NCBI GenBank assembly: GCA_046349635.1
Contig: JAXMBX010000006.1
Location: forward strand, 62,001-126,000
Source: JAXMBX01 sp046349635
Lineage (GTDB): Bacteria; Planctomycetota; Planctomycetia; Planctomycetales; Planctomycetaceae
Direction: 5' to 3'
Length of the DNA: 64,000 nt
Numbering within the stretch: position 1 is the stretch's first letter; every line of letters starts with the position of its first letter. The position numbers and the translations under genes are program-made. Under the pieces are notes generated by a model. That model was not told the origin of the DNA. It saw only the letters and a program-made list of their open reading frames with translations, and made no database searches. Positions 63,335 through 64,000 of this stretch are shown here, piece after piece.

Positions 63335-64000
63335 TTACTTCGCTTCGACGAGCTTCCACAGATGCTTGTTGCTGCGGGCGTAGAGGGCGGAGTTGACCAG
63401 CGCGGGGGTGCACCAGACCGATTCACCCAACGGCAGCGTGCTGGTGATTTCTCCCTTCTTGCCGGTAATGTCCACAGTCTGGATCGTCCCCGGTTCGTCG
63501 ATGAGATAGAGAATGCCATTGCCCGCCAATGGAGACGAATAAAAGCTGGTCCCCTTCACCCGCATCTGCCAGACGACTTTGCCGGTCTGCAGCTCCGCAC
63601 AGGTGAGGACTGACCCTTTCACGACGTAGACCTTCCCGTCATAAGCGATCGGGGTGGGGTTGTTCGGGCCGAGCTTGTTTTCCTGCCACAGAAGAGCCGG
63701 CGCAGGTGATGAACTGGAAGGTTTCAGGGCGGAGAGACCTTTGGCGGGGGCGAGAACCAGACCATCGGCCACTGTCGTCGAGGGAATCGAGGAGCATTCC
63801 TGTTTGAAGGTCCAGGCAGTGGAGCCATCCTGAGGACGGAGAGCGACGACGCCGTTCTTTCCCTGCAGGATCACGAGAAGCTTGCCGTCGTCAGTGCGAA
63901 AGACCGCGGGCGACGCCCAGACGGAGGAGCGGGGGCGGTCAATCTTCCAGCGAGTCTCTCCCGTTTCAGCATCCAGGCCGGCCACGAAAGATTCCGTGTC
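63335..64000 (-). CDS. PQQ-like beta-propeller repeat protein, partial (C-terminal part)
   Basis: The frame runs off the right edge, with DTESFVAGLDAETGETRWKI at the start of the visible part. About 221 codons can be read. Repeating blades carry the AxDxxTGxxxW signature: AGLDAETGETRWK, VALRPQDGSTAWTF, SALKP, TCAELQTGKVVWQMRV and QTVDITGKKGEI, as in PQQ/WD-like outer-membrane-assembly and planctomycete secreted propellers. No quinone-binding residues can be identified from this part. The protein ends WKLVEAK. Function is unknown beyond a beta-propeller scaffold. Confidence 0.9.
   Translation of the reverse strand, partial: DTESFVAGLDAETGETRWKIDRPRSSVWASPAVFRTDDGKLLVILQGKNGVVALRPQDGSTAWTFKQECSSIPSTTVADGLVLAPAKGLSALKPSSSSPAPALLWQENKLGPNNPTPIAYDGKVYVVKGSVLTCAELQTGKVVWQMRVKGTSFYSSPLAGNGILYLIDEPGTIQTVDITGKKGEITSTLPLGESVWCTPALVNSALYARSNKHLWKLVEAK

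Overview
The window looks like chromosomal DNA of a planctomycete. Supporting signs are secreted proteins with EF-hands, redoxin and cytochrome-c-like domains, an LE-x-R-x-LL surface-protein leader, a Tat-type Gfo/Idh/MocA oxidoreductase, the MoxR-DUF58-vWA gene cluster with long unknown neighbours, and many lone genes with long spacers. This assignment rests on protein style, not on a marker gene; I see no rRNA, tRNA or CRISPR array. Both ends cut through genes: an NAD-dependent sugar epimerase on the left and a PQQ-type beta-propeller protein on the right.

Layout. 1-4.5 kb: epimerase end, a geneless kilobase, then four tandem genes for small pilin-like proteins with long, hairpin-rich spacers. 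4.5-10.6 kb: LutA-like Fe-S protein, Tat-exported oxidoreductase, LarA-like protein lacking key residues, an ECF sigma/PspA stress pair and an OleB-like hydrolase. 10.6-14.1 kb: a large surface protein with a beta-barrel-like front and a beta-helix. 14.6-17 kb: AraC regulator and a TlpA-type thioredoxin protein. 17-36 kb: a long minus-strand set running MoxR, DUF58, BatA-like, vWA, a coiled-coil membrane protein, an unknown LSPEQ-repeat protein, a prenyltransferase-repeat protein and a TlpA fusion. A large ELWxxDGT-repeat protein sits in its middle. Five genes of this set carry one or more single-base frameshifts, while the others are intact.

36-46.8 kb: DUF6134-like protein, DJ-1/PfpI and mtnA, a fatty-acid desaturase, a DPM1-like glycosyltransferase, a multidomain redoxin/cytochrome/copper-oxygenase-like protein, a leucine-rich-type membrane protein, a DUF4239-like membrane protein and an NTF2-like protein. 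46.9-51.5 kb: a Gly/Asn/Arg-rich TPR protein, a second leucine-rich-type paralogue, and a MarR-pirin-DoxX set with two matching candidate operators. 51.7-64 kb: DEAD-box helicase, FtsH, cytidine deaminase, GT2 glycosyltransferase, DUF4432 sugar-epimerase-like protein, ribosomal protein S1, a primary-like sigma factor, a small unknown protein and the PQQ-type protein.

The strongest leads are the four-gene pilin-like array, the multidomain redoxin/copper protein, the LarA-like protein without its catalytic His/Lys, the MarR operator pair, and the cluster of indels in otherwise well-conserved genes, which must be resolved as sequence error or true decay before those genes are interpreted.
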